Source of the DNA: Notospermus geniculatus | Lineage: Eukaryota; Nemertea; Pilidiophora; Heteronemertea; Lineidae | DNA: 64,000 nt | Reading direction: 5' to 3' | Assembly: GCA_002633025.1 (NCBI GenBank) | Contig: NMRB01000220.1 | Coordinates: forward strand, 292,480-356,479 | Shown: piece by piece, positions 30,358 through 44,140 of the stretch | Numbering within the stretch: the first letter of the stretch is position 1 | Layout of the letters: each line of letters starts with the position of its first letter | Notes under the pieces: generated by a model | The model's database searches: none | The model's input: only the letters and a program-made list of their open reading frames with translations | Told to the model about the DNA's origin: nothing | Program-made: the position numbers and the translations under genes

Positions 30358-32293
30358 GTCCACTGCTTCTGAACAGAGCTTTTTCCACGTCAACAAAATG
30401 TCTTTCTTAGGTCCACTGCTTCTGAACGGAGCTTTTTCCACGTCGACAACTGTCTCTCTCAGGTCCCCTGCTTCTGAAAAGAGCTTTTTCCACGTCGACC
30501 ACTGTTTCTCCTTACGTTCACTGCCTCTGAACAGAGCTTTTTCCTCGTCAAAAACTGTTATTTCCTCTGTCCACTGCTTCTGAACAGAACTCTTTCCACG
30601 AAACAGAGCTTTCTCCGCCTCGAAAGCTGTCCTTTTAAGGAAGCTTTTTCCTTGTTCGGGTTCGTGGTTGCCCAATGTAAAAGTTGAGTTTTATTGCGTC
30701 ATCAGTGAATTGGGATGATGGTATCAAAATTCGGCATCTTGGCCGGGTTAACATTTACGACTACCATCGATGACTAATTTGGGTTCAGAGTAAAAATGTA
30801 GGTCGTTGTATATACGTTTTAATAACAAAGATGAAGTGGACAATTGTTGCTGTTTTTCTGTGGCTGTTTAACTACCATGACTACCCATTCGTCAAAATCA
30901 AACCAATTTTGCTCTCTTCTTTTTATCCAAACGCACGGAAAAGTCGTCCTTTATTACTATGCCATTAATTGTCTTCGCTGAAAGTTTGCATCATAGCATT
31001 CCTCTTGTTGGGCTTTTGTATTATTGATGGATTCGATTGTCACAGTTTGACAATCTGTGAAATGATTTCTGACGAACAGTAAAGGCAATATAGAATCATA
31101 GAAAAAAAATGCGACAGAGGTGCGAGAGATGTTTCAGGTATGCATTATATGTTGTCGGAAATTTTTATCAACTTTGGTTTTCCGTGTTGGATGGCATTTG
31201 ATCTTCAACCGGTACGACAATGGCGTGCCTGTATTTGGCCCGCGGCGAAGTTTCGTGTTTTTGTTCCAGTATCTCCATACTATTACCAGATTAAAAGTAT
31301 TTTTCAACATCAACACACACTTCTTTCAATCATGACCCTCTGATATTTTTGGCAGCAAAATATACTTTCTTGCAGAAAAGTTCGTTTGAGACACATTGCC
31401 GTCCTCGAGGTATGCGATACAAAAGCTGTGTCTGTGATACTTCAGCAAAGGTTGGTTAGGGTGAACGTAGTGATACTCCTTAAACAAAACACCGCGGTGT
31501 ATTCCATCAGCTAAGGGGAGATTTTCTTTTCCACCCGGCTCTCGATGTGCACCATACTCTGGCTACCTTATAGGCAACTTGATCACTTGCCCATATTAGG
31601 GTAAAACTTGACTTTTCCTCCGAAAGCAAATCAACTTTTGTAGTATGTATAAGCAAAAAACGCCCCAGCTATTGGCGGACTTACATAGTGCAAGTACATG
31701 AAATAAAAATTTTGCTACTCTCATTTATTGGTAGATTAATTACAATAGAATAAGGAAAAACTCTTGAATTATTACAGTGGGCCTGTGTAATAAATCGGAT
31801 TTTTTGTCCGTTCCCATTTGTGATGCACGTCCACCGGTGGAATGCTGACCATCTGGGCTGGGTTGTTTTTTTTTAAATTTTTTTTTATTGTTTTTGTTTG
31901 TTTGTTCAAAACACAGTTAGTGCTATTTTGATGTTATCTCTAACGTGGCGTACTGAAGTTGGCGTACATGTAACGCCAAGATAGCAGCACTGGCGTCACG
32001 TAATTTACAAACACTACATGTTTTGAGCAAACGGCCCCTGGTGACTTCATATAGATAGAAGGTGCAGCTTATAAATCAACCAAGAAAATTACAGCCCGCT
32101 CAATATAGGGCATAAGCCGGTCGCCTAGGCTAAGCTCCGAGTCACAATACCATTAGCTACTTGATCCGATCAGGGAGTGATCCGATCAAGGAGTGACAGT
32201 GCGGGGCGACATGGGGAAATCACATCGATTAGGGTATTTAGTCTTGCCGGATCACGGAGCATTTGGCTCTCAGGCAGGTGATATGTAAAAGCA

Positions 32294-32437
32294 GGGGACC
32301 TTATTCACGAAGCCCCCGTAACTTTACGGAGTGCGTTAATTATTGTCTATTTGCGGGCAACCTATTTTTCACGATATCAGCCTGAAAAAGAATTTGCGTA
32401 TCCTTAAAATTTACGGGGGCTTTGTGAATAAGGTCCC
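32294..32437. mobile_element. Palindromic MITE of the GGACCTTATTCAC family
   Basis: GGGACCTTATTCACGAAGCC then CCCGTAAxTTTACGG is mirrored by ACGGGGGCTTTGTGAATAAG then GTCCC. Relatives occur at 32444-33260, 44279-44403, 58653-58792 and 59141-59430, with fragments near 16770, 20060 and 62040. It is the most numerous small element in the window. Confidence 0.8.
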
Positions 32438-32526
32438 ATGCACGGACCTTATTCTCGAAGCTCTCGTAACTTTACGCAGTGCTAAAACTATTGTCCATTT
32501 GCGGGCAACTGATTGTTCACTGTTAA

Positions 32527-33031
32527 GCCACCCTGACACTTCCACGATTTTTGTCCCGCAATGCCGCGTAATGCGTCGTGGCAAGGCGTGCCATTTCGTT
32601 GAAGCCGCGTTTGCGCCCTGTTACGCACTGTCTACGCACTTGTTTACGCATAGGTTAAGTACTGTTCGCGCACTGTTCACGACTACCCTGCCGCATTGTC
32701 CCGCAATGTCCAGCAGTGTCACGCACGGCACGCATTAGTTTCTGCTGTCTTCCCACATCGCCCCGACGACTTTGCGTATTGACACGCACCGTCGGCAGTG
32801 TTCGCGCCGAGTTCGCGTAGTGTTCACGCATGGTTCACGCAAGTGGTACGCACATGGCACGATCATTGATGCGTGCCGAATTTTTGAACATTTCAAAATT
32901 CTCTCTACGACATGGCACGCACCCCCGCACCCTTCACGCACTCTTCACGCTCGTTCCCGAAGACTTTAATCATTGGCACGCCAAACTGCGCGCCATTGCG
33001 GGAACGAAAATCGTGCAAGTGTCAGGGTGGC
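32527..33031. mobile_element. Nested TIR element rich in CACGCA/TGCGTG words
   Basis: The ends GCCACCCTGACACTTCCACG and CAAGTGTCAGGGTGGC are mirrors, followed by ATTTTxGTCCCGCAATG and its mirror CATTGCGGGAACGAAAAT. The interior is made of short ACGCACTGTTCACGC-like words in both orientations. No coding frame is supported. Confidence 0.7.
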
Positions 33032-33064
33032 ATTAGCCTGACAAAAGACTTGCGTACCGGTACC

Positions 33065-33238
33065 CTTAAAGTTATACTTCTGCTAGCTTCATTATACTTC
33101 ATTATACATGTAGGCCCCTAGCTTCATTATACTTCTAGTAGCTCGACTTGAAAGTGCCAGCCTGAAGAAACCCCGGTTGGGGTCGAAAATTTGCAATATT
33201 TCTGGAGGACGACTTCGGTTATTATATCTTAAAGTTAT
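33065..33238 (+). mobile_element. Truncated Penelope-like-type tail with 11 bp target duplication
   Basis: CTTAAAGTTAT occurs at 33065-33075 and 33228-33238. The insert contains a repeated TAGCTTCATTATACTTC motif and then GAAAGTGCCAGCCTGAAGAA, ACCCCGGTTGGGGT, CGAAAATTTGC. This is the same tail as at 1.1 kb and (inverted) 23.75 kb. Confidence 0.6.
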
Positions 33239-34945
33239 GGGGGCTCTGTGAATAAGGTCCAACAGAACAGATAAACTGCCGTGCCTGGACAGTACTTCCT
33301 GTCTGCCTGTCATTGGGCATACTTAAATTTGATTTACGTGTATGGCACTAGTTTTTTCGGAGGCAATAGAGAACTCCAGTTGTCTTCAGTATCCATCTTT
33401 GGCGATTTTGCCCTTCTTTGTCGTAAGCACATCACACATGTTATGTAGATCTTTGTGTCATTGTTGTGGTAATGTTCCCTTCCATCGGGTTTTAAATGGC
33501 CAGACTAGACGATGTCTGGATGCACCCCGACATTTGTTTATAGCCCAATACAGCATTCCGACGAATATTCGGCGTCGAGACATGATGCATCGTGATGGCA
33601 GCATCGACGAACTCCCGTCGGCACCCCGCTACTAAAGTGCATGACCCATCCTACCACTTTGATATCGGACAAGTTCAGGTTGATTTAGCGTTTCACTTAG
33701 TTTCCTGCGGTGATTTTGAGACAAGACAGAACTATTAATGGAGATTGGTGCAGGGCAAGTTCAATCGATGAACACAGTCTCTTGCAATCAGATACTTTTT
33801 TTCTGGCGTAGATTTGAAACGCAACTTGTTAGTAATTGCACGTCCGTTATGCGATAAATGCCATTACATGAAGGAGTCTGCTAACGGCTATTAATTTTCA
33901 TTTTTATTGTGATGTCATATTCATGGAAGATGTTGCAAATCTCGTCAAAGAGAGGAGGCACACACTTTCGTACCACTGGAGCTTATAACGACAAGAAACT
34001 GATAGCCTTCCACCTAGTGCTGTCACACTGGTGCTATAAGAGATCTTTATGATAGGATCCTATCTTTTGGTATTGATAAGTGGTGTATTCGCACTCTGAA
34101 AAAGGCTATCTTCTTGATGAACTATTATGATGTTCGACTTAAGCGAGATCGTTGCAGACTTCCGTGGGCGTTTCTTATGGAAGACATCCTATCTGTAATC
34201 ATAACTGAATCTGTTTCAGCAATTTTGGTTTCCTTTTATTCTCCACTTAGTTTTTATTTTAACAACAGAAACGTTCGCCGGCAGGTCTTGGTGTCACAAC
34301 AACATGACACCACTTCCTTCGGAAAAACGAATCAACTATAGCTTAAAACCTCCTTTCTCTTCAAGAAAAACTGTGTCTTGTAGCACTTTGCAGCAAAGTA
34401 CAAGAAACTCTTGCAAACCTTTGCTTCGGGAAGAGAAAAATCGGCAAGTGGAATTCTCTAACGCATCAGGCTGCCAGTAATGCACGCCCAAGTTATCACT
34501 TCCGATCACCCATTAATAAAAATCAGCCAGTGATCACGCTTTCTCTGACTGCATCACGAGATCCTCTGATAAATCCTCTTCCTCCCGCACAGAGATGCCC
34601 GGGGAAATACCTTCTCAAAAAGTGTTCTGTTTGCACCACTTGGAATAAGTGCCTCTCGCTGTCGCAAAAAACAATTACTACATCACTTCACGCGAGCGGA
34701 AACTGCGTATCAATTGAGCATCTTTCCCGAGCTGCTTCACTAAATTATCTAACTACAGCTGTCGACTATTTGCCCTTGGCATGAACTCAAACTTGAGCCT
34801 GTAGGTATCTCGTCAGGATCGCATTTTTTTGTTCAGTTTTGGATCCATTTGTATACGAGTCACTTCACATCCATTGACTGAGTCCTGAAGCGCTACTAAA
34901 GCTATTACCAACATAAAAAGCCAACCGAGACTTGGTGTTGGTTAT

Positions 34946-35050
34946 TCATAAAAGGTAGCAAAAATGCTTTTACCTCAAGTTTTGGAGTACATTTCCATTA
35001 GACCTCGCTGTGCAAATCGTAAGTAAAAGCATTTGCTAACTTTTATGAAT
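34946..35050. mobile_element. Small inverted-repeat element
   Basis: TATTCATAAAAGGTAGCAAA then AATGCTTTTAC is mirrored by GTAAAAGCATTTGCTAAC then TTTTATGAAT. The short TACATTTCCATTAGACC centre is non-coding. Confidence 0.6.
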
Positions 35051-38000
35051 GCCATTGTCACAGTGTGTATTCGGTGGTGCAACTTAGGAGGTCTTTAACC
35101 GCCCAAGTACGATTGAATATCAACCGTTCTGAATAATACAAAACAATCGTCCGCTGGCTATCTCAGCAGTCAAGTGATGATTTTGATTTATTGATAGAAC
35201 TGTCAAAGTATCGCTTGTTCAATAAACACACCATGATGTGATTAGCTCAAGAGAACCTGTTCAGTGTGACATTATCACAATCGAAATTGTCTTACGTGTA
35301 TCAAGTGAAATTTTAACAGCGGGCTGAGCTCAGTCAGAGCATTTTGCTTCAGAGCGGATTCCAGAAAAAATTTGTTGTGCTACAATGTACTTCTGGAACG
35401 ATTACTCGTTGGTTGTCGAAGTGCGTGCTTGGAAATACATGTACAAACGTAGCAGTTTGTCTTGCCTGCAGGCGGAAGGTTCTGGGGTGAATGCTGCCGC
35501 ACGTCCATCCAGCCTTCCTCAGTGGTATGTTGCTTCTGCCCGGAATAACAGTGGCTTCGTGGTGCTTGATCCACAGGCATATGGGAAGAAGGTTAAAAAG
35601 CAGTCCTTCAATTCTGTCGCTAACGAAACCCCTTTAGGCTTGGACACGATATGATTAATTGAGAGAAGCAATAAAATTGAATTAACTTTGAGTACGATAA
35701 GAACGGGGACGGTTTAAAGGATATTTACCCCCGGGCAAAGGACAACTAATGGCATCAGGAATTCCGTCTATTAAGTTGGTTGACTGCAAGGAGATGACTT
35801 TCAAGATTGTCAAGGGTATTACGCCCCTTACCTCCCTTCCGCACACCGTGGAACTGAGATGATGCAAATTAAAAACGATGACCCGATGCTAACGTTGCAA
35901 GATAGGGGCCACCGTTGTGATCGTTATCGTCAACACCGTCGTATTTTCAGGTTTCCCCGCCTGAATCATCATAAAACACTGGATAGCACAACCAGGAGGC
36001 ATATTTTGGCCTGTACTTTTATTTGGGGTATACTGTATATAAGATCATGCTAAAGTTGGAACAATCATGAAGGTGCCGGGAACCAACGACTCAGCCGTGG
36101 CTGAAAACAAGGCATCCCGCGTAAATTTATTGAAGTAAGTCAGATGCTGTAAACGCTTATTTGAACCCGTCGAACTGGGAAATCTGCCGCCGAAAGGTTA
36201 TATATTGCAATATTTAGCCGTTCTTTTGCAATGCCCGCTCGACTTGCTCGCCTTTACCATGTTTACGAGACCCTAAACCATTCCGGGTCATTTTATTTTT
36301 CATGGGCGGCCTGCAGAGAACACATTTTTCTCATGATGTATTACGGCTTGGGAACAGCGATCATCCTGCCACACGCTCAACAAGGGAATGCTCATGTAAC
36401 GTTTGTGAACGCCTGATTAGGAAGTGGTTTGCAACACTCGCTCTCCAAGCATAGCCTGTGTGCGGAAGCACATGACACTTTCAGTAGGCCTACTGCCCTC
36501 AAGACAGAAGAAAGCAATAAATTACCGGTAGTTGAGACTGACAAAAGTCATAATCCCGAAACTCCTACGCCTGATTAGGAGTTCTTATAATTTAATTAGC
36601 CGCCGTTCATCACATGATTGGGAAAGAAGTAGTCCGGGTTATCACACGACGACAGCGAGAAACTTGCCATGTTTTACTTTTTGATCTGGTGGGTTGGTCC
36701 ACCATCATGGCGTGGTTTCCCCATATTCGTTAATTTCGTTACGAGATAGAGTTGGAAACTGTTCATCGCAGTATCCCGGCGGTAGATAATGATGTAAAAC
36801 ACACTCAAAGCCTGAGGTCGATTATGGTTGCTTTGTTCTTCTACAATACGGCCGTAACTCAGGTTCGGCATTACGACCACCACACTTACGTGAGTGGTCA
36901 CTGAGAACTAACGGTGTATGCAAATTCAGATACCATTCGTCGCCTACAGCATGAGATGAGCTAAAAAGTAGTCAAACGAAACTTTCGCGGTGTAAGATTT
37001 GCCGGATTGCTAGAATGTTCTCACTGTTGGCGGATGCAGGGCTGATGGTGAGGACTGATACTTTGAGTTCGTTCCACCGGTACTATGCTGCCAAGAAATC
37101 CATGGTGTCAACGGGGCGGTCTAAATAATCGACTTCAAATCGGTCGCATCATCCACGGCAGATACTGTAGATCGTACGGACAAATCCTGTAGCGAGAGTT
37201 CCATTGGGCATTTACATTCGTGTCATTCTCCATCGAAACCTTATCACGAATCTTTCATTATTTGGCGGATTGCTTTCTCATAATATCATGATATCGACAA
37301 ATCTCGTATAAATCAGTGCCTGCCATATGTGCCCCGTGGGATCGTGGTAAAAGGTACAAGAAATTCTGTCGTCGGCCACTGCGGACGCTAACGCATTCGA
37401 TTCGTTCCGGGGAACACAATTGAAAAACAGCCTTTTGTCTCCAGTGTTCTGTCACTCTTGATATTTCAGTGGAAGCCACGCTTTAGTGCGTTTCCTGTCT
37501 CAGCCTTTCTTTTGCTTGTGTCGTCTCAAAGATGCAGGAAACCGGAGGCAGCTGACTGACCAAGTAATCTTATCCATTCCCAGAGGCGACGTCTCATCTT
37601 CCACCGTCGGACACGTCCGGAAGATGAGCGCTTAATTCTTACTATTCATTCTTGTGTCTTGAGACGAACGTTACATGAGATTTGGTTTCCTGTGCATGAT
37701 TTGAGACGTCGATTGTTGTAGGTAGGCTTCGACTAGAAGATGATTCCGATCTCAAGCCAGAGGGTCAGCTATCGGGGCTTCAAATGGTTAGTGTCCTGGC
37801 TTCTTTCCTCGGTGTAGCCAAATGAGGAACCTAAGGTCCTCGGGTGACAACCGCTGTGATCGTACATGTCGTACAAAATCATTTGTAGGCATTTTGCATT
37901 TTTAGTTCTTTTTCTGGGTAAATGTAACATTTCGGATATCGTTTCTATTCTTGATTAATGTGAAACTCTGAAGACACACTGCTCTGTATTGCTCACATCT

Positions 38001-40582
38001 CTTCTGAAATATTGATGCACAAGCGAACCAATTTTATGAATACGAATTGGCGAGTCCAACGGGATGATCGTTAAAATTCAAGGTCTCTCATCAACTTTTA
38101 AAGGGGTGCTTACTGATCCGTTGAAAATAAAACCAATTTGTTATCTAAAATATCCATTTGGAAGTGCATTTAGTAAAACAAGCGTTCCCTCTCGCACTCC
38201 CTTAGTTGGTGTTGCATGAAAGCCATGCATTCCTGATGACTCGCATTGCAGCTACATTGTAGCATTGGCCTACATGTAATCACTCTGGATGTCATGTGGG
38301 CATTTCATTTGGTGCGTGACATCACAAACAAAATCGATGAATCCATGCAGTTGCGATTTTCCTCACGGGTTTGAAACACGCAAGTGGCTCAGTTCGGCAT
38401 TCGACATGTTCGAACTGAGCACGAAAATCCCGTGATCTTGTATGAACATGAATGTGGTGGTGGAAGCATGACACCATCTCGGTATGTTTGATCCCCAGAA
38501 TGATGCTGAAGATAAATAGAACACAATTGGGTTCTTTTGTTTCCTTTTCTGGATAAAGATTTCCAACTAAACTCAAAGCTTTGTCGTCACTTGTTGACGA
38601 AACATTTTGAAATGCGATTCCCTGTTGTACTGTACTCTGGATTAATGAAAGAAAATATGAGCCAACGTTCCACAAAAACTGATGCTTGATAAAGTTATCT
38701 GGAACTTCAAAATGTCAACGCTATTGTTGTAACTCTGCAGTTTGGGGTGTAATATCGGAATGAATATTTTCTTAGTAGTGAATATAGAATGACAAAGGAG
38801 GTCAACGATGTTTCACTATTGCAAACATAGAAAATAGTGATATCGGAGTCTGAAAATGCAGAGCCGAAGTTTTGGGAAAGGAAGTCCCGTAGAAAAATCA
38901 CCCTACCATTGTTCGATGATGGAATGAGCGCGTGGCAACAGAACCCAACACCGCTGGACTACAAATTTCTTTCGTATTCTTCTTGGAGCAGTGTTCCTTG
39001 GCATCAGCGGTACAGATATTTAAGCTAAATGATATCCTTCCTGCAATGGAGGCAATATTACTTGAAAAGGAAGCTTGATATATTTCGTTTGTTTCCATTT
39101 CCCTACACTGGTACCTGGTGACAATCTTTCTCTCATGCCCCCTACCCCGTGCCGTAATCTCGCAAAAGTTTTCCCTTCGGCGCTGGATAATTCATTCGGG
39201 CCAAGGTATCATCATAGCAGGCGAATCATAAATACATAATGTGTACGTATCCCCTAGACAGAACCCTGCAACTTAAGCCATTATCTCTCACTTACATCGT
39301 TCGTTAATATCACGCGAAAGCCGACCCCAGGAGGTGACAACTGTATGTCTTGTCCCCTGACAGAACCGAATGTGCCTGGAACCTCGTTTGATATAAATAC
39401 AGACCAGACATTATTTTACATACATGTACACAACTTTCAAACATCAAAAGTATTTGCACTTTAGCCGAAAGTGCACAGACTTTGTTATGTAAGGTGCATC
39501 CAGATTTTTGACTGGTACACGTATATTCAAATTATGAACCGCCTGCGTAATCAGCACAGGATGAATTGTCATCACTGTCTGATCGGCAGATTAGAGTGTT
39601 CGCGAGATATATTTATAAAAGTACCCTGAGGAAAATTAGAGCCAATCTGTCTCTAATCATCCAATATGGTCTGATCAAGCCTGCAGTACAAGACGATTCA
39701 ATTGCAACGTGTTCGTCGCTTTTGACAGTTTGGCAGCACGGTGTATTGGTCTGCGCTGCAACTTATAACTCTTCAAGCTTCATTCGTCTCATTTGCGTAA
39801 GGTTTGTCTGGAAGTAATGAACCGGCTTCACCCAGCCATGAATAGGGAAGCGAACTCCTTTCCACTTTGCCTTTGTGATAGTCCTAACTTCCCAGTCAAA
39901 ACGGAAGATCTAGTGGACACCTAGCAATGAAGCCGTCATCTTCGCTCAACGGGATTATTGACAATCTTCGGTTATAGCTTATACTCGCTTGAATATCGAA
40001 TGTCATGTTGGATCTGCTTGAGGACAGCAATCATCTCTGTCAACAACGCGCGGCTGACATGCCTTGCGTCAACAGGTGTTGAGCAGATGATCGCTGAAGG
40101 GTTTAACAAGTTCAATTCAAGGACTCAATCATGTGGTTAATTTCATATCATGCACCTTCACCTGTGCTCTTCGAAGGCTGGTGGCTTTTAAACCCACTCT
40201 TGCGACTGTGCAAAGGTGTCTACAGGCGTTGGTCGAATGACATCGCACTTCAAACGACTGTCAAACATAGCTTGAACAGCATTTTCCTTGCCAGATCGGA
40301 AGTATTAAATAAATCGGATCAAATCGCCGACAACGTAGTTAGTCCCTGGGTTGGAGAGTGGCGCGGTGGCGCCGGCTGTCGAGAAAAAGTGGCAATACCG
40401 TGGTCATAAGTAAAAAGGGTTCCACTCGATAAGTACAGGATGGGGTCACTCTATTACACTCCAATGCGGTGGAAGGCCGTGAGGCATGACAGCCGATCGG
40501 CTGAAATTGACCATCGGCTGAATAATGCAATTGGCGTTCGTGCTTTGCGTAAACGAACTGACCTCAAAAAGAGAAACTACGG

Positions 40583-40684
40583 TGGGCCGTATTTTAGAAC
40601 GTTCCTTAACATTAAGTTCCACCTTAAATCTATTGTTCTCGATGATGGTTTTACAATAGACTTCGTTCTAAAATACGAGCCATA
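40583..40684. mobile_element. Palindromic MITE, relative of the 8151 family
   Basis: GGGCCGTATTTTAGAACGTT at the left is mirrored by CGTTCTAAAATACGAGCC at the right, with TTAAxxTTAAG..ACCTTAAA inside as in the family at 8151. Confidence 0.65.
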
Positions 40685-40686
40685 GC

Positions 40687-40947
40687 GTTTTTCACATCGT
40701 TCTGGCCAAAGGTACTTGAACTCAGGAATGTGACCAGATTACATTTACCAACAGATAGCGGTGTTGCACAACACTAGATTGTCCGTAGGGTTGGCGTAAT
40801 CATAAGCTCTTTCACAGTGCCAGCTAAAGCCAGTCAGCCATTGACACTGGCTGCCGAGGGTTGTGCAACATTCTTATTTGTGATCACACCATACATTTTA
40901 GTGGGAAGAGGTCAGCCAAGTACCTTTGGCCAGAACGATGTGAAAAA
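40687..40947. mobile_element. MITE with ~30 bp TIRs
   Basis: GTTTTTCACATCGTTCTGGC then CAAAGGTACTT is mirrored by AAGTACCTTTGG then CCAGAACGATGTGAAAAAC. It includes an inner pair TGTTGCACAAC / GTTGTGCAACA. It directly abuts the MITE at 40583-40684. Confidence 0.75.
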
Positions 40948-43429
40948 CACTATATAACAACTATTAAAGTGATACATGTTAGGCCTGATGCAACAATCGA
41001 CATAGCTGAAATCAAAATAGATAGATGTTATCTATTTTTACTGAAATGCACAGTTGATGCAGTGAGGTTTGCCTGGCATGTGAATCGAAGAATTAGGGGG
41101 CGATTTCTCGAGAAGTTCCAGAATGTTACAACAAAAACTGGTAACTCTTTGTCAGAAGCTGAAACGGGAAATAAACGTATGGCAGAGAAAAATGATTCAA
41201 CGCTGCTATTCTTCTACATGTAGCATTTTCCTGAACTCTGGCGAATAAAAATACAAACAAATGTTGCGTTATATCGTCGACTGACAAACTTTCCATTTCT
41301 TTTGTTCTTGGACGAAAGCCTATTGGGTGTTCCTTTTTCTTTTTGGCACGATGCTGTTTCGTTTTTCAGAAGCTCTCTTTGGGTACATGATAGAAAATCC
41401 ATTGTGCAGTAATGAAAAATGTGCCCCTTGTTCCATCATGACCTGCCAATCTGAATAGCACAGTCACAATTTGCTTTCTTCATACTATCATCCATATTTC
41501 TTGAATCAGCTATCCCTTTTGTGACAAATCAGTTTTTCTATTGCTGGTACTGTCGTAAACAATGATATTCTAACTAAAGAAGGATATATTTCTTGACTGA
41601 GGCTGCGATATTTTGTAATTCTGCCTCTGAGTAGTACTCTTTCTTGCCTTTTGCACTCTTCTACTCAACAACACTGTGAAGATACCTTTCCATTGCAAAT
41701 GATGATGAAATATTATCCGAAGATATCGTTCCACTGTATTCAACATCCACAAATTTTGCAAAGGATGCCCCCGAACAGGTGAATCCAATGGAATGTTTTC
41801 GTGATCGCTTTATAACTGCAACTGGCATTGTCATAGTGTCTGTATCAGACTGGGAGCAAGTTACTGATACAATTGAAGTTACATGGCAAGTGACAATAAC
41901 ACTTTTTTTTCAAGAACACGTTTCATTTATACAAGATTGTTGCCGTTAACGATGCAGTTTCTTGTCTCCACCTTGACATTTGGAAGAAGTGAATTTCACT
42001 TGAAAGGGGTTGTTCTAAGTGATTAATGAAACCTTTAAAGAGTGATATGTGAATTAAGATTCATTGTACTCAGTGTAGTCTGACGTCAAAGCTGGGAGTC
42101 TTGTTCTCTGTCTGCAGGGGAATGGGACAGTTCCAGTCAAAGCCCTCATTTCATCAAGTTTTTCATTATAAATTGAAGAGGTTTTCTTGCAATAATATCA
42201 TAAGGGGTCGATCCCGGTGAAACAGAACATCAAATCATGGTTATTTGTAAGGCTGCACTCCAGCTTTTTTCATTTCTTGAACCTTTCAATTTCATTTGCT
42301 TGATATTGATTTCCTCTGACAGTCTCACTGACCGTCATTTAAATCGCATTTCCTTCAACAAAAGAAACAATCTTCTTAATAGATGTTGGAAGGCATCCTT
42401 TGTGAGCCATTTCCAGCTGGCACTTCTTTATTGAAATGTATAGCCACCGCCACACGAAGTCACCGGGGTACAATCCATCAATGTCATTAGAATTCAAACC
42501 TTGTCGCTAGATTAAATCTAGTTACAAGTAACTAGTCGGTGCAGCCGCAAAGGTCTTTGAATCTCGAGGTGCAAAATTGGTCCAGTTAAGACTTGAAAGT
42601 GCGCAGATATTTACATTGATTCGATGTTGTTGAAGTAATGCACTGGAAAGCAATAACGATCTTTTTGCATGTAAACTCTCTGAATCTCAGCGATCTTATG
42701 TTTTTACGTCTTTTTTCTCTCCCATTTCTGGTTGGGTATCTAAGTCAAAGTCGGAGTTTGCTAACTTTTGGCTAGATACCATTGTCGTCATGGATTACAT
42801 GACATGTGTATTAAGTTAATCATTGCCAGGAAGATGATTTTGAGAGATAATTGTGTTAGGAACGCGATATATTGCTTTAGTTACGTAGAATGTCAAACAA
42901 TAGCTCCATTTCTTGCATGTCTGCCCAGATCCTGATTCCTATTTAGCTAATTGTCCCTTGAGCCGGTGACTAATATAAAGGAAGCCACAGGCAGGCGATC
43001 CACCTTGTCCTTTATTATGAATGACATCGCTAATCAAGTGAAATTACTGGACGTAATGAAGAGGGGTGATTGCAGTCTGATGTTGAACGATTGTCTTCTT
43101 TCATTCGTTCTCGGTAGTTGATGTCTGCCCAGATCCTGGGTCCTTATTCACCAAATTCCTGTACTAGCCGATTTAAGTAAAGGGTAGCTCCTGGTCAACT
43201 GAGTATTCTTACGTGACATTCGCACAGCACTTCGGTATAACCCGCAACCTACCGGACACTTAGGCAGGTAGGCAGGTTGATTGATTAATCTCACAACTGA
43301 ATCAAACCATAGAGTGTAGCTCCTATGCTGTACATCTCAATGACATAGAGTGCTCCTTGCTTGTAGCGAATATATCGGGAGGATACAAAACGTCCTGAAC
43401 TTGAAATTTTAGTTTCACCAAAAAATTAT

Positions 43430-44140
43430 GAATTTTCCCTCTCCTTTTTTGTCAAGAAAGGATCAGTCACTTTACCCAGAACCCTTGAAGACACCCTTTT
43501 ATGAAAATATTGATATTTCCTCTTCCTGAAAATGGTAGTTTCTTGATCATATGAGCCGTTCTGGTGATTTACAACCTGCTTTTAATCTTTATTAGCTCAT
43601 AAAATCTGGACTTTTCCACACGACTGATTGTGACGCACATCATCCTAACATAAAACAAAATAAAATGCGCTCCTATACCCTAAACTGTCATTACAGTCGA
43701 CCTATTGTTGTCGGGTACGTCGTTAGGAATTTTTTTCACCTTTTTCCTCAAGAAATGATAAGTCATTGTACCCAGAACCCTTGAAGACACCATTTTATGA
43801 AAACATTGCTATTTTCTCTTCCTGAAAATGGTAGTTTTTTTACCATATCAGCCGTCCTGGTGATTTACAACCTGCTTTATTAAAAGCTCACATAGGCTAC
43901 ATCTGGACTTTTCCTCTTGACTATTTGCGAAGCACATCATCCTAACACTAGTAAAACAAAATAAAATGCGTACCGAAACTCTAAAATGTCTTGAAAATCG
44001 ACTTATTGTTGTTATGAGTTTTGCCTCTCCTTTTTCGTCAAGAAGGGATAGTGTGCCCAGAACCCTTGAATACACCGTTTTATAAAAAAAATTGGTATTT
44101 CTTCTTCCTGAATATCACGTTTCTTTATCATATTAGCCGT
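43430..44140. repeat. Tandem repeat, ~295 bp unit, about 2.4 copies
   Basis: Landmarks repeat in order: CAAGAAxGGAT, ACCCAGAACCCTTGAAGACAC, TTCCTGAAAATGGTAGTTT, GTGATTTACAACCTGCTTT, AACAAAATAAAATGCG, near 43455, 43750 and 44040. The copies have diverged by several per cent. Non-coding, near the 3' end of intron 1. Confidence 0.75.

Larger units (their letters stand above)
29700..30640. repeat. Minisatellite, ~53 bp unit, interrupted by two MITEs
   Basis: Units of the type TCCACTGCTTCTGAACAGAG then CTTTTTCCACGTCGACAACTGTC follow each other at about 53 bp spacing in 30358-30640 (five clear copies). More diverged copies lie in 29700-29914. The array is split by MITEs at 29915-30060 and 30059-30357. 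Long frames through it are repeat artefacts. Confidence 0.75.
32444..33260. mobile_element. GGACCTTATTC-family MITE blown up by two nested insertions
   Basis: Host pieces are 32444-32525 (GGACCTTATTCTCGAAGCTC...), 33035-33065 (AGCCTGACAAAAGACTTGCG...) and 33229-33260 (GGGGGCTCTGTGAATAAGGT). Inserts are a long TIR element (32527-33031) and a PLE-type tail (33076-33227). Without them the host would be about the size of the 144 bp copy next door. Confidence 0.75.

Noticed and set aside
40861-41223. 120-residue plus-strand frame
   Set aside because: It starts inside a MITE, has no recognisable motif or splice boundaries, and lies in intron 1 of the receptor gene.
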